Made by a program: the position numbers and the translations under genes. Of a stretch of 64,000 bases of DNA, positions 8,641 to 17,161 are shown piece by piece. The notes beneath the pieces are model-generated. The model did not search any database and was not told where the DNA came from. It saw only the letters and a list, made by a program, of their open reading frames with translations. Each line of letters opens with the position of its first letter. Position 1 is the stretch's first letter. This DNA comes from Bacteriovoracaceae bacterium (GTDB lineage Bacteria; Bdellovibrionota; Bacteriovoracia; Bacteriovoracales; Bacteriovoracaceae), in assembly GCA_016786485.1 (NCBI GenBank), contig JAEUWD010000051.1, positions 16,913-80,912 of the forward strand. Direction: 5' to 3'.

Positions 8641-9559
8641 ATTTTTCTCAAAAGTATTGCTCTTCGGAGAGTATTCGATCATTAAAGGGCACACGTCACT
8701 GGCGATTCCTTATGAATTATTTAGTGGTGTGCTTTCGCTTTCAGGTAAACCAAAACATGAAAGAGATTCTCATAAAGAATTAAAAACCTTTTTGAACTAT
8801 TTAAAAAACTTAGATAAACCAACGCTCAAAAATCTAGGACTGGATTTAAGATCATTTGAATTTGATATCAACCACGGTCTTTTCTTTGATTCAACCATTC
8901 CTCAAGGTCACGGTGTCGGGAGTTCAGGCGCTTTATGTGCCAGCTTATTTGAGCGTTATAGTTCAAAGAGTTTTAGTCGCAACGAAGATTTGAATCTTGA
9001 AGAGATTCTTGTTCTGAAAAACCATTTGGCAAAAATGGAATCCCATTTCCATGGTGCAAGTTCAGGTTTTGATCCGCTTTTGAGTTATTTATCGGTTCCA
9101 CTTTTAACTCAATCACAAACCATTATAAAGGTGAAGTTGCCGGAGCAGGGCAAGTCGATTCGCACTTTATTCTTACTTGATACAGAACGTTCACGCCGAA
9201 CTGAACCACTCGTAAACTTGTTCTTAGAAAAATGTAAAAACAAAGAATTTGAAGATTTTTTCCATACGCAATACCGCCAAGTGAATGAAGGTTGTATTGA
9301 AAGCTTTTTAAGTAATAATTTCTATGAACTTTACCGTCAGTTTGCCGTGTTATCTGACTTCCAGTCAAAACACTTTAAGCCGATGATTCCACCGCTTTAC
9401 CAAAAACTGTGGGAAGCAGGCTTAGATTCGAAACGTTTCTTTTTAAAGCTTTGTGGTGCTGGTGGTGGTGGCTTCTTATTAGGCATTACTGATGACTTCG
9501 ATTCATTCTGCCAAGAATTTCCACAAGAACAAGTTCGCGTTCTGTTTCGATTTAATTAA
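8618..9559 (+). CDS. mvk: Mevalonate kinase
   Basis: 313 aa, GTG start inside mvaD. GHMP features: SKVLLFGEYSIIKGHTSLAIP, the ATP loop GHGVGSSGALCAS, MESHFHGASSGFDPLLSYL containing the mevalonate-kinase Asp region, and the C-terminal loop CGAGGGGFLLG. It phosphorylates mevalonate at the 5-hydroxyl. The start is set by the overlap with mvaD; no other start gives the FGEY motif near the N-terminus. It converges on the crotonase gene with an 8-bp overlap, and no terminator is visible between them. Confidence 0.9.
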   Translation: MAQVNSPKFFSKVLLFGEYSIIKGHTSLAIPYELFSGVLSLSGKPKHERDSHKELKTFLNYLKNLDKPTLKNLGLDLRSFEFDINHGLFFDSTIPQGHGVGSSGALCASLFERYSSKSFSRNEDLNLEEILVLKNHLAKMESHFHGASSGFDPLLSYLSVPLLTQSQTIIKVKLPEQGKSIRTLFLLDTERSRRTEPLVNLFLEKCKNKEFEDFFHTQYRQVNEGCIESFLSNNFYELYRQFAVLSDFQSKHFKPMIPPLYQKLWEAGLDSKRFFLKLCGAGGGGFLLGITDDFDSFCQEFPQEQVRVLFRFN

Positions 9560-10424
9560 TCGGAGTAACGTTATTTGGTAACGCTTCAGCATGCTCTTCG
9601 TTTTTTAACAATGTTAATTTCACCGAATAGCTCATACTTTTAGCTTTAAGAAATTCACGGTTGTGATTTTCATCAATATTTTTCCAATCTTCGGCCATCA
9701 TCGCAGCTTTTGTAAGTTTCTTTTCAAATTCGATACTCGCTTCGACTTTTTCACGAATAACTTCTAGCAAGCCTAACTTGGATTGAATTCTCTGGATTGG
9801 AGCTTGGGTACGGATACTTTCTAAAAGTTTCTTCAACACTTCATCCCGATTAGTTGAATCATACATTTGATAGATAAAACCACTTTCTGTTAATTGTTGG
9901 CTTGGGATGTTCGCGGCCGATAAAACCCAGTTTCTTGCCATGGCCGGATTAATGATATGGCTTAGTAAACCTAGACCACCAGAACAAGCAATCAGCCCAA
10001 AATGGGTATGATTAAATTTAATTTGAGTATTGATATTAGCTAAACGAATGTCAGCACCTAAAGCTAATTCCGCCGCTACGCCTTGGGCACCATTGCCTAA
10101 GTCAAAAACGATCGTCTGAGGTAGGTGTAGCATCGCTAAGTTAAGCTTTGCCACTTTTTCTAAAAGTTTTTCCAGTGTTGGACGCTTTAAATGCTTAATG
10201 TGCTGATTGTTAAGACCGCGTGAGAAATACTCAGTCGATGAATTCACTACGACAGAGTGTATTTCCACCTTGGTGATAAGCCATGAGAGAATGGATTCGA
10301 ATTCAAAGAGCATTTCCATCGAGAAATCATTCTGATTTTCGATGTCATTGATAGTGACATAAAGTGTGCGTGTTGATTTCTCGAGACGTGTCACTAAAGT
10401 TTTGTAATTGAATAGAGCCGACAT
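9552..10424 (-). CDS. Crotonase-fold (enoyl-CoA hydratase/isomerase-like) protein
   Basis: 290 aa. The oxyanion-hole and active-site region GAQGVAAELALGADIRLA is typical of the superfamily, and the Glu equivalent to rat enoyl-CoA hydratase Glu144 is kept. The second catalytic Glu (rat Glu164) is replaced: the usual FGQPE reads FNHTH here. Simple hydratase activity is therefore doubtful; a non-hydratase reaction is more likely. A good AAGGAAGG ribosome-binding site precedes the ATG. It stands alone, convergent with the mevalonate operon, and its link to that pathway is unknown. Confidence 0.8.
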   Translation of the reverse strand: MSALFNYKTLVTRLEKSTRTLYVTINDIENQNDFSMEMLFEFESILSWLITKVEIHSVVVNSSTEYFSRGLNNQHIKHLKRPTLEKLLEKVAKLNLAMLHLPQTIVFDLGNGAQGVAAELALGADIRLANINTQIKFNHTHFGLIACSGGLGLLSHIINPAMARNWVLSAANIPSQQLTESGFIYQMYDSTNRDEVLKKLLESIRTQAPIQRIQSKLGLLEVIREKVEASIEFEKKLTKAAMMAEDWKNIDENHNREFLKAKSMSYSVKLTLLKNEEHAEALPNNVTPIN

Positions 10425-10486
10425 CTACCTTCCTTGGTAAAAACTATTGAGCTTCCACGATCCTTGTGGTTTGTGCTCTTACATTT

Positions 10487-10515
10487 ATTTTTTTATGTAT
10501 TGCATGCTCTGTCAA
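10487..10515 (-). promoter_or_regulatory. Possible promoter of the crotonase-like gene
   Basis: On the minus strand a perfect TTGACA (10510-10515) is followed after 17 bp by a weak -10 box, AAAAAT (10487-10492), about 60 bp before the start codon. The rest of 10425-10620 shows no gene. Confidence 0.35.
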
Positions 10516-10620
10516 AAAAGAAATGAGGTTTTGTGTTTTTAATCGACTCAATTGATACGAGATTGCCCAATATCAATGGCTTAATCTTAATGGGTGAGTA
10601 GTTTAGTCCCTGAAATATTT

Positions 10621-11556
10621 TCAGTGACCGTGCTCTTCCAAAAATCTTTCCGCTCGCATGCCGGCCTGACAACCAGAACCTGCGGCCGTGATCGCTTGGC
10701 GGTAGTAAGAATCTTGAACGTCACCACATGCAAAAACACCTTCGACGTTAGTATCTGGGTGTGGGGCACGGGTTTTGATGAAACCGTGTTCGTTAAGTTC
10801 AATCTGACCTTTTAAGAAGGAAGTATTTGGAGTGTGTCCGATGGCGTAGAAGAGGCCATCAGTTTGTCTCTGCTCAGTTTTTCCCGTTTTTACGTTCTTC
10901 ACGATAATACCAGTGACACCAGCTGAAGCATTATGTTCAATCTCGGTGACTTCAGTATCCCAAATGAATTCAATCTTTGGGTTTTTCTTCGCTCTTTCAA
11001 TCATTGGCTTTGAGGCGCGAAGTGTATCTTTTCGATGAACAACATAAACTTTTTTAGCAAATTTTGAAATGAAGTTTGAATCTTCCATGGCAGTATCACC
11101 ACCGCCCACAACGTGAACGATTTTATCGCGGTAGAAGAAGCCGTCACAAGTGGCACAAGTACTTACACCACGACCAGTAAGTTCTTTTTCATTTTTTAAA
11201 CCTAAAAACTTAGCACTGGCACCAGTTGAGATAATAATGGTCTTAGCTTCAATAGTGGTCCCGTCTTCACAAGTCACAATAAACGGCCGTTTTTTTAAGT
11301 TTGCGTCGGTGACTTTAGTTGAGCGATATTCAGCTCCAAATTTCTGGGCCTGTTTTTTGATATTTCCGATCAATTCTGGTCCCATGACACCATCAGGGAA
11401 GCCTGGGAAATTCTCAACTTCTGTGGTTAGGGTAAGCTGTCCACCTGGCTCATGGCCTTCAAGTACAAGAGGTTTTAGATTTGCACGGGCAGTGTAGAGT
11501 GCAGCAGTTAAGCCAGCAGGACCCGTTCCTATAATAACGACGTCACGTTTTTCCAT
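10621..11556 (-). CDS. trxB: Thioredoxin reductase
   Basis: 311 aa, usual length. FAD site GTGPAGLTAALY at residues 10-21, redox pair C134-A-T-C137-DG, NADP site GGGDTAMEDS, and the C-terminal FAD motif VFACGDVQD. It passes electrons from NADPH to thioredoxin. It lies 19 bp after a small conserved gene on the same strand and has an AAGGAA ribosome-binding site, so the two probably share the promoter upstream of 11785. Confidence 0.97.
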   Translation of the reverse strand: MEKRDVVIIGTGPAGLTAALYTARANLKPLVLEGHEPGGQLTLTTEVENFPGFPDGVMGPELIGNIKKQAQKFGAEYRSTKVTDANLKKRPFIVTCEDGTTIEAKTIIISTGASAKFLGLKNEKELTGRGVSTCATCDGFFYRDKIVHVVGGGDTAMEDSNFISKFAKKVYVVHRKDTLRASKPMIERAKKNPKIEFIWDTEVTEIEHNASAGVTGIIVKNVKTGKTEQRQTDGLFYAIGHTPNTSFLKGQIELNEHGFIKTRAPHPDTNVEGVFACGDVQDSYYRQAITAAGSGCQAGMRAERFLEEHGH

Positions 11557-11575
11557 ATCAATTTCCTTTTAAGTC

Positions 11576-11785
11576 TTAAGAATCTTTTTTCGCAGGTCCA
11601 GCTTCAATGCCGAGTTGTTTTTTGATAACAAGCGGTCTGTCATCTTTCTCAGGATTGAGTTGGTAATAAGCATTTACGGTAGTTAATTCGCCTGGGTTTT
11701 TTGCTTCCGCAGTCACTTTAAAACTTTGACCAGTGATAGTGCAGTCATAGTTATAAATCTTTTTAAAATTTCGATTGCGTGCCAT
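11576..11785 (-). CDS. Small conserved-looking protein in the trxB operon
   Basis: 69 aa. The N-terminus is basic (MARNRNFKKIYNYDCTITGQ), followed by a short beta-rich part with FKVTAEAKNPGELTTVNAYY and a Lys/Asp-rich tail. The start is supported by GAGG upstream and a promoter 24-52 bp before. No signal peptide. The function is unknown; the CTITGQ-FKVTA pattern resembles small beta proteins that bind nucleic acid or metal, but only one Cys is present. Co-transcription with trxB suggests a redox or stress context. Confidence 0.7.
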   Translation of the reverse strand: MARNRNFKKIYNYDCTITGQSFKVTAEAKNPGELTTVNAYYQLNPEKDDRPLVIKKQLGIEAGPAKKDS

Positions 11786-11815
11786 TCATTACCTCGGGCC
11801 AAATTGTGTGTGCTC

Positions 11816-11844
11816 AAAATAACAGAAAACAGAGTATTTTTCAA
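11816..11844 (-). promoter_or_regulatory. Promoter of the small gene-trxB operon
   Basis: TTGAAA (11839-11844 on the minus strand) and TATTTT (11816-11821) are spaced by 17 bp, about 30 bp upstream of the start codon and its ribosome-binding site. Confidence 0.55.
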
Positions 11845-11947
11845 TAGTTAATTGGTCCATTATTCACATAAAAACCTACGCAGATGATGGAAAATGACTA
11901 CCCAATATTTTAAAAAAAGTTACAATATTATTAAGACCAAGGACGGT

Positions 11948-13432
11948 ATGCGTTTAACTATCTTATTGATTTTCTTTCTCTTTTCATTTGGGGCCATGGC
12001 CCTTAATACCGTTAAAGTCAAAGTACGTACGGGAACGGGTAAAACCGTGGTTTTAAACGTGGGTTCCTTGGGTAATATTCGCGAAGGGGATAGAGCGGTT
12101 CTGGTTTATACCCATGCGATGCCAAATGAAGTTATCGAAAGCGACCTGGTAGCACAAATTCGAGCAGTCAAAGTCGATGATTCAGAATCAATTTGGTATG
12201 CGACAGAAGTCTATGACCCAGAAGCACTGAGTAGTGAAGATAAATTTCAAATGCTCGCACCAAAGCAAATTATGTTTGGGCGAAAAGATTATAAAATCAA
12301 AAATCGCGTGATTATTAAAAATAGTAAACAGAATTTGGATACGATCGAATCTGATCTCGAAAAAGGTTGGGACGAAAGTGAGCTGGATAAAAAATCCGAT
12401 AATTACTATTCAACGCTTGATACGCATAAACGCACAGAACATTTCGATGAAGATTTTGAATTAGCTGATGTTTATGAGTGGGTGGAAAAAGATGAGGGGA
12501 CTCCGAAGCTTTACACCAAACAACTTTATCGCAGCCCTTATCGACATGAATTTGAACAAAAGATGAGACTCGAAACTTTTGAAAAAGTGGTTATGGCCCA
12601 TATCGAAAAGGCCAACTCTGGTTACCATGTTCCTGCACGTTTTTACGAAAAAGTGTTACAAGACAAAAATATTCGCGAGTTTCAAACCGAATATGCCAAA
12701 ACGCTTTTGGATCGCAAAGATCGCCAAGAAAAGTTTGACCGTAAGTATGATGAAATTTTCAACAAAGGTCCGGCTTGGTCTGATGATATTTCTGACGAAG
12801 ATTTGGCCCATGTCTTAACGGAATATGGAATTGCGACGGAAATGAAACGTCGTGAATCAGTTTTCTTACGTCGCTATAACTTCCTGGTGCATTTTGCAGT
12901 TGGGATGAATATGCAAAATAATGAAACCGATGCTGATCCATCTCATGGTCGCCATATTCGTTCTGATTTTCAATTGGGACTAGAGATGCATTTGTTAAAA
13001 CGTTTCCCGGCGCTTGAAGCTTTCACATTGGAAGCCTCAATGAGACGTTCGCGAGATAGTCTGGCGATTGATGCAGAAAATGCTTTAACTGCTGATACCA
13101 GTTTTGCTTTAAGTTTGGATTATCATCCGTTTACCACTCCAGGAATCGTCGGCGAAAATATTGTTTTCGTAGGAACGACTCTGAGAATGGGTCGCACCAA
13201 AGTTGAAGTACCAAACTCGAATGCTCAGGCAATTTATGGTTCGAGTGGAATTTTTGGATTACGTGGTGGTGTGAAGTATCACATGGATAATGGTTGGGGC
13301 TTTCGCTTGATGGCCTCTTATGAGAACATTGGATTAGACAAAACAGAAGCTAATAACGTAGGCGCAGGATTGCCGGCCAAGCTTGATTTAAGTGAACTTA
13401 AATTCACAGCTGGATTAAATTATTTCTTTTAG
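11948..13432 (+). CDS. Outer-membrane beta-barrel protein with N-terminal SH3-like domain
   Basis: About 494 aa from ATG 11948, where AAGGA precedes the start and a signal peptide begins (MRLTILLIFFLFSFGAMA). A first domain of about 100 residues (VKVRTGTGKTVVLNVGSLGNIREGDRAVLV...) looks like a small beta-barrel of the FlgT-C or SH3 kind. A charged, helix-rich middle follows, then alternating strands from about residue 300 ending in KFTAGLNYFF. The terminal aromatic is the usual BAM recognition signal. It is followed 11 bp later by a gene of the same architecture. Function unknown. Confidence 0.75.
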   Translation: MRLTILLIFFLFSFGAMALNTVKVKVRTGTGKTVVLNVGSLGNIREGDRAVLVYTHAMPNEVIESDLVAQIRAVKVDDSESIWYATEVYDPEALSSEDKFQMLAPKQIMFGRKDYKIKNRVIIKNSKQNLDTIESDLEKGWDESELDKKSDNYYSTLDTHKRTEHFDEDFELADVYEWVEKDEGTPKLYTKQLYRSPYRHEFEQKMRLETFEKVVMAHIEKANSGYHVPARFYEKVLQDKNIREFQTEYAKTLLDRKDRQEKFDRKYDEIFNKGPAWSDDISDEDLAHVLTEYGIATEMKRRESVFLRRYNFLVHFAVGMNMQNNETDADPSHGRHIRSDFQLGLEMHLLKRFPALEAFTLEASMRRSRDSLAIDAENALTADTSFALSLDYHPFTTPGIVGENIVFVGTTLRMGRTKVEVPNSNAQAIYGSSGIFGLRGGVKYHMDNGWGFRLMASYENIGLDKTEANNVGAGLPAKLDLSELKFTAGLNYFF

Positions 13433-13443
13433 AGGAGTAGGGC

Positions 13444-14517
13444 GTGAGAAATTATTTATTTGTTCTTCTTTTTATCTCGAGTGTGGCGCAGGCCTTAGAG
13501 GTTGATGAAAAGCTCACAATGAGAATTTTAAAAGTTTCTGACTCAAGAAAAACGATTCTTATTAACCGTGGAGAAGAAGACGGGTTGGCCAAAGGCGATC
13601 ACGCTAAATTTTTTATGACTTCAGGTGTTGTTGCTCGTGGGATGTTAGTTAAACTCGCTCCGACTCGTTCGATCTGGTCACTTTATCGCTTAGTGAATGC
13701 CGATACAATTGCCAATGATACTGTTATGAATTTAAAAATTACACCTGCGGTGAAAGTCACAGATGATGATTCAAAAATGTTATTAACCGATGACACTCCT
13801 CAAAGAGTTGGGAACGCAGATCCAAACGCACTTGGTATTCCACTCGCGCAAGGAGCACAAGATTTAGATGCGCCGTTATCATCGCTTGAGCGTGCTGAAT
13901 TATCTGAACTACGAACAAAAATTTTGGATAAAGATATTGGCGTAAAAAAAGTCGAGATTTTTGCTTCATTACAGTTTTCTCGCCTAGGTTCAAAAGTTGA
14001 AAACTCAAACGCCTCCACCAGCGTTTCGGATAGCTCAATTTCTACCGATCTCTTTTTAGGTGGAGAGTATTATTTTAAAGTGACGCAAGACTGGTATTCA
14101 AAGTTCACCGTTTCACCTTTCATGCATATGATTAATAATCAGCAATTGCAGTTTAATGGAACTTCGGTTTCAACTTCGGTGACGGAGTTTGGGGCGAATG
14201 CCAATTATTATTTTAATGGTGAACATTCAAAAGCTGAAACTTTTATTCCATTTGCGACAGCAGGTTTTGCGATTGGTAGCGTGAAAGATACAGTCGCTGA
14301 AGGCGCGGGAACTTTTGAAAATACCGGTTCAACTTCTTCTATCAGTATGGGTGCCGGTCTTAAATATCATACCTTCAGAGGTTATGGTTTACGCCTAGTC
14401 GGTGACTACTACTCACGTTCTGAGTCACTAGGTGAAGTTGCTGCGACACCAGGAGTGACCTGGAGTCGAACTAGTTCAGGCTTCAGATTTTTAATGGGTC
14501 TTAGTTACCGTTTTTAA
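13444..14517 (+). CDS. Outer-membrane beta-barrel protein, paralogous architecture
   Basis: 357 aa, GTG start with a strong AGAGGAGTAGGG ribosome-binding site. It has a signal peptide (MRNYLFVLLFISSVAQALE), then the same kind of short N-terminal domain as its neighbour (ILKVSDSRKTILINRGEEDGLAKGDHAKF), a linker with Asp/Pro, and eight or so predicted barrel strands ending in FLMGLSYRF. It shares an operon with the preceding barrel protein and converges on glpD with a 17-bp overlap. The ligand is unknown. Confidence 0.75.
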   Translation: MRNYLFVLLFISSVAQALEVDEKLTMRILKVSDSRKTILINRGEEDGLAKGDHAKFFMTSGVVARGMLVKLAPTRSIWSLYRLVNADTIANDTVMNLKITPAVKVTDDDSKMLLTDDTPQRVGNADPNALGIPLAQGAQDLDAPLSSLERAELSELRTKILDKDIGVKKVEIFASLQFSRLGSKVENSNASTSVSDSSISTDLFLGGEYYFKVTQDWYSKFTVSPFMHMINNQQLQFNGTSVSTSVTEFGANANYYFNGEHSKAETFIPFATAGFAIGSVKDTVAEGAGTFENTGSTSSISMGAGLKYHTFRGYGLRLVGDYYSRSESLGEVAATPGVTWSRTSSGFRFLMGLSYRF

Positions 14518-15901
14518 AAATCTTTTCGATTTCCTGAAAATTAAGATTAATCGTGGGATGATTCTTTGAAATCTGTGACAAACGACGTTGCCATAAATCA
14601 TCAATGGTTCGAACATGTTCGTTTTTAATAATATCTTTAATCATATTCGCGTCGATATTTTGCTTACTGAATGGCAACTGCTTTGAAGGTGAGCGCAGAG
14701 AATTTAAAGTTAATTGATAATGATAAGAAAGCCCCAGATTATTCATAATCGTTTTCGTTATTTGCTGGGCCATCACTCGGAAAGTGGTGTATTTCCCACC
14801 CATAATAATAAAGAGATTTTTATAGGGCTGAAAAATTTTGTGATGACGACTGACTTTACCTGGCTTACTCGAATGAGAATCTTTAACTAAGGGCCTTACC
14901 GCCGCAATCGAATCAATAATAGAGTTATGGCCCAGTTTAGAATTGGGAAAATAACGTTTTACTTCAGCCAGTAAATAATTGATCTCAGTTTCATTGGCCT
15001 TAATATCAAAAATTTCTTCATCGACGAGTGTTTCAGTGGTTCCGGCCAAAATAGCATCACGTTCTGGTATGACAAAGATAACTCGATTGTCTTCGGTTTG
15101 CAGTACTACGGGATGTGGTAGGGTGATGTCTTCTTTTTTGAGCCAAAGATGTATACCTTTTGATGGTACGAGCTGAGGTTCCCATTGGAGTTTTAATTTC
15201 TTCATGAGGCCATCAGTGAAAGGACCAGTAGCGAAAATCACTTGAGTTGTGGTGATTTCTTTTTTTTTGTCAGTGATGCGATCATGTAAAAGGACACGGT
15301 AATGGGAATTTTTCTTCTCACATTCGAGCACTTCCACATAATTGAGTGCGGTTGCTTGTTTTTCTTCAAGAGCATCGTAGAGACATTCCAAACCTAGTTT
15401 AGCGTCTTCGACTATTCCGTCGTAGTAGATACCAGCGCCTCGCAGATGTTTAGGCTCCATCTCAGGGAAAGTTTTAAGTGTTTCACCTTTAAACATGGCA
15501 CTGTGTTTTGTATTTTTAAAACCAGAGAGCATGTCATACATCATCAAACCAATTTTAATAAAAGGTAGAGGATATTTTGAGCTACCGTACACCGGTAGAA
15601 AAAATTTTTCTTCATAACAAAGATGGGGCGTAAGTTTCAGCCAGAGATTTTTTTCGTGGAGTGCCTCGGAAATGAGTGAAAAATCAAAATTTTCTAAATA
15701 ACGAATTCCACCGTGAAGCATTTTGGAAGAACCTTGTGAGGTCTGCGAACAGAAATCACCTTTTTCGACAAGGAGTACTCGAGCGTTGGATTCATTCTCA
15801 GCTAAATTTAAAGCGAGATCGCGCAGAATTCCACAACCAACGATTCCGCCTCCGATGATAAGGACGTCATAATGCGAGTGACATTTTTCTAGGTTTTTCA
15901 T
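14501..15901 (-). CDS. glpD: FAD-dependent glycerol-3-phosphate dehydrogenase
   Basis: 466 aa. It has FAD site DVLIIGGGIVGCGILRDLAL, the GlpD signature SSKMLHGGIRYLENFDF, GSSKYPLPFIKIGLMMYDML, TTQVIFATGPFTD and a C-terminal IMGGKYTTFRVMA. It oxidises glycerol-3-phosphate to dihydroxyacetone phosphate and feeds quinones at the inner membrane. It is shorter than E. coli GlpD (about 500 aa) because the C-terminal cap is reduced. Its start overlaps the upstream gene by 4 bp, so the two are translationally coupled. Confidence 0.9.
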   Translation of the reverse strand: MKNLEKCHSHYDVLIIGGGIVGCGILRDLALNLAENESNARVLLVEKGDFCSQTSQGSSKMLHGGIRYLENFDFSLISEALHEKNLWLKLTPHLCYEEKFFLPVYGSSKYPLPFIKIGLMMYDMLSGFKNTKHSAMFKGETLKTFPEMEPKHLRGAGIYYDGIVEDAKLGLECLYDALEEKQATALNYVEVLECEKKNSHYRVLLHDRITDKKKEITTTQVIFATGPFTDGLMKKLKLQWEPQLVPSKGIHLWLKKEDITLPHPVVLQTEDNRVIFVIPERDAILAGTTETLVDEEIFDIKANETEINYLLAEVKRYFPNSKLGHNSIIDSIAAVRPLVKDSHSSKPGKVSRHHKIFQPYKNLFIIMGGKYTTFRVMAQQITKTIMNNLGLSYHYQLTLNSLRSPSKQLPFSKQNIDANMIKDIIKNEHVRTIDDLWQRRLSQISKNHPTINLNFQEIEKIFKNGN

Positions 15902-17109
15902 AACTCTTTAGCAGTAGCTACTACAACATTTCCAGTACAAGTTACTTTATAACGATCAGGAGGCAAAGGAGAAACTTGATAATTAATTCCGACAATCGCA
16001 TTTCCTTTCATGTGGACGGCGTGCGGTTTTAATTTTTCGGTAAGATTTCGATAAACATCATTTAGTGTTAACGATTCTTCCGTCGCGTTATCGGCAAATA
16101 ATAATTTATGGTCGATATTTTTTTCTTCAGTTTCCATCAAAACTTCGTAATTAAGTTCGGGAACTTTTTCTAAAAGCTCTGAATTAATAGTCGTGTGCTC
16201 CGTCACAATGCCTAAATGTTCACGAATATCAAAACCTTCAAGCTGACTTAGTGTTGAAACACGAATATCAGAAAGTGAAATGTCATCCAGCTCAAATTGT
16301 AGATGGTGATGATAGTTTTGATAAAGTGTACGTTTTGTTACTAAGCCGCGCGATTCTTTGTCATCATAATTTTTTGGTGGATGTAATTCTTCACTCAGGC
16401 CCATGTATAAATCACAACTTAAATTACGTAGTCGGTGAGAGAGGTAAATCGCCGCAAATTCACTCATGCGTGGAATTAAAAGAACGCCACGATTAATTGT
16501 TTTTTGTATTTCAGCTTCATTTTCTTCTTTGATGATTTTGTATTCTTTTAAGACATCGATAATTTTTTCGGCGTCTTCTTCGAAACGAATATTTTTAAGA
16601 ATGATACTAAAAGGTGGATTGCCTTCGGCTGACATATCACCAAAACTCATATTCTCCGCAAAATCTTTTACATCACTAAAAATTTGTGGAGTAGGAGTAG
16701 GTGGCGCTACTGGCTCGACTTCTTCTTCCATCATGGGGGCAGCAATCGGTTCAGGTGCCATTTCTGGTTCAGGTTCTGGTTCGGCGTGACCGAAGTCTGC
16801 AATCTCATTATTGTTTTCTAGAAATTCTGGAGCGGAGTCGGGTAAAACATTGGTAGAAGTCATTTCATCATTAGACGTTTCAAAAGTCGGTAGCTCAAAT
16901 GTCGTTTCTTCTACTGGAGTTTCAGCTACTGCTATTTCATTTTCTGAATCTAATTCTTCTTCGACTTCAACTTCGTTTTCGACTTCTTCGGGAAAGGGAT
17001 TTTCGGGAGGAGTATCGGGTGTATCAGGGAGAACGGGATCACTTTCATTCAAATCATGCAGTAATTCCGCTAAATCTTCGATGCGTGTAAGATCTTTTTT
17101 GTCGCCCAT
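15898..17109 (-). CDS. Acidic/proline-rich protein with YbjQ-like C-terminal domain
   Basis: 403 aa, cytoplasmic. Residues 1-145 are low-complexity and acidic (PEEVENEVEVEEE, EPEPEPEMAPEP). A structured middle from about 160 (FSIILKNIRFEEDAEKIIDVLKEY ... GVLLIPRMSEFAAIYLSHRLRN) resembles ribosome- or motility-associated adaptor domains, without a firm match. The last 50 residues (HAVHMKGNAIVGINYQV ... YKVTCTGNVVVA) resemble the YbjQ/UPF0145 fold. It is transcribed from a strong promoter 5 bp before its ATG and leads into glpD. Its role, perhaps regulatory or scaffolding, is unknown. Confidence 0.7.
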   Translation of the reverse strand: MGDKKDLTRIEDLAELLHDLNESDPVLPDTPDTPPENPFPEEVENEVEVEEELDSENEIAVAETPVEETTFELPTFETSNDEMTSTNVLPDSAPEFLENNNEIADFGHAEPEPEPEMAPEPIAAPMMEEEVEPVAPPTPTPQIFSDVKDFAENMSFGDMSAEGNPPFSIILKNIRFEEDAEKIIDVLKEYKIIKEENEAEIQKTINRGVLLIPRMSEFAAIYLSHRLRNLSCDLYMGLSEELHPPKNYDDKESRGLVTKRTLYQNYHHHLQFELDDISLSDIRVSTLSQLEGFDIREHLGIVTEHTTINSELLEKVPELNYEVLMETEEKNIDHKLLFADNATEESLTLNDVYRNLTEKLKPHAVHMKGNAIVGINYQVSPLPPDRYKVTCTGNVVVATAKEL

Positions 17110-17114
17110 GGTTT

Positions 17115-17143
17115 ATTATAGCTGATACAATAAAATTGCTCAA
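17115..17143 (-). promoter_or_regulatory. Leaderless-type promoter of the YbjQ-like gene and glpD
   Basis: On the minus strand TTGAGC (17138-17143), a 17-bp spacer and a perfect TATAAT (17115-17120) end 5 bp before the ATG at 17109. There is no room for a ribosome-binding site, so the mRNA should begin at or inside the start codon. Confidence 0.7.
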
Positions 17144-17161
17144 ATTTTCACGGAGGAAAAG

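Noticed and set aside
11150..11497. 115-codon plus-strand frame inside trxB
   Set aside because: Antisense to the redox-active part of trxB, with no start signals.
16466..17125. Ser-rich plus-strand frames opposite the YbjQ-like gene
   Set aside because: They mirror the acidic Glu/Pro codons of the real gene, which read as Ser/Gly on the other strand, and they run over its promoter.
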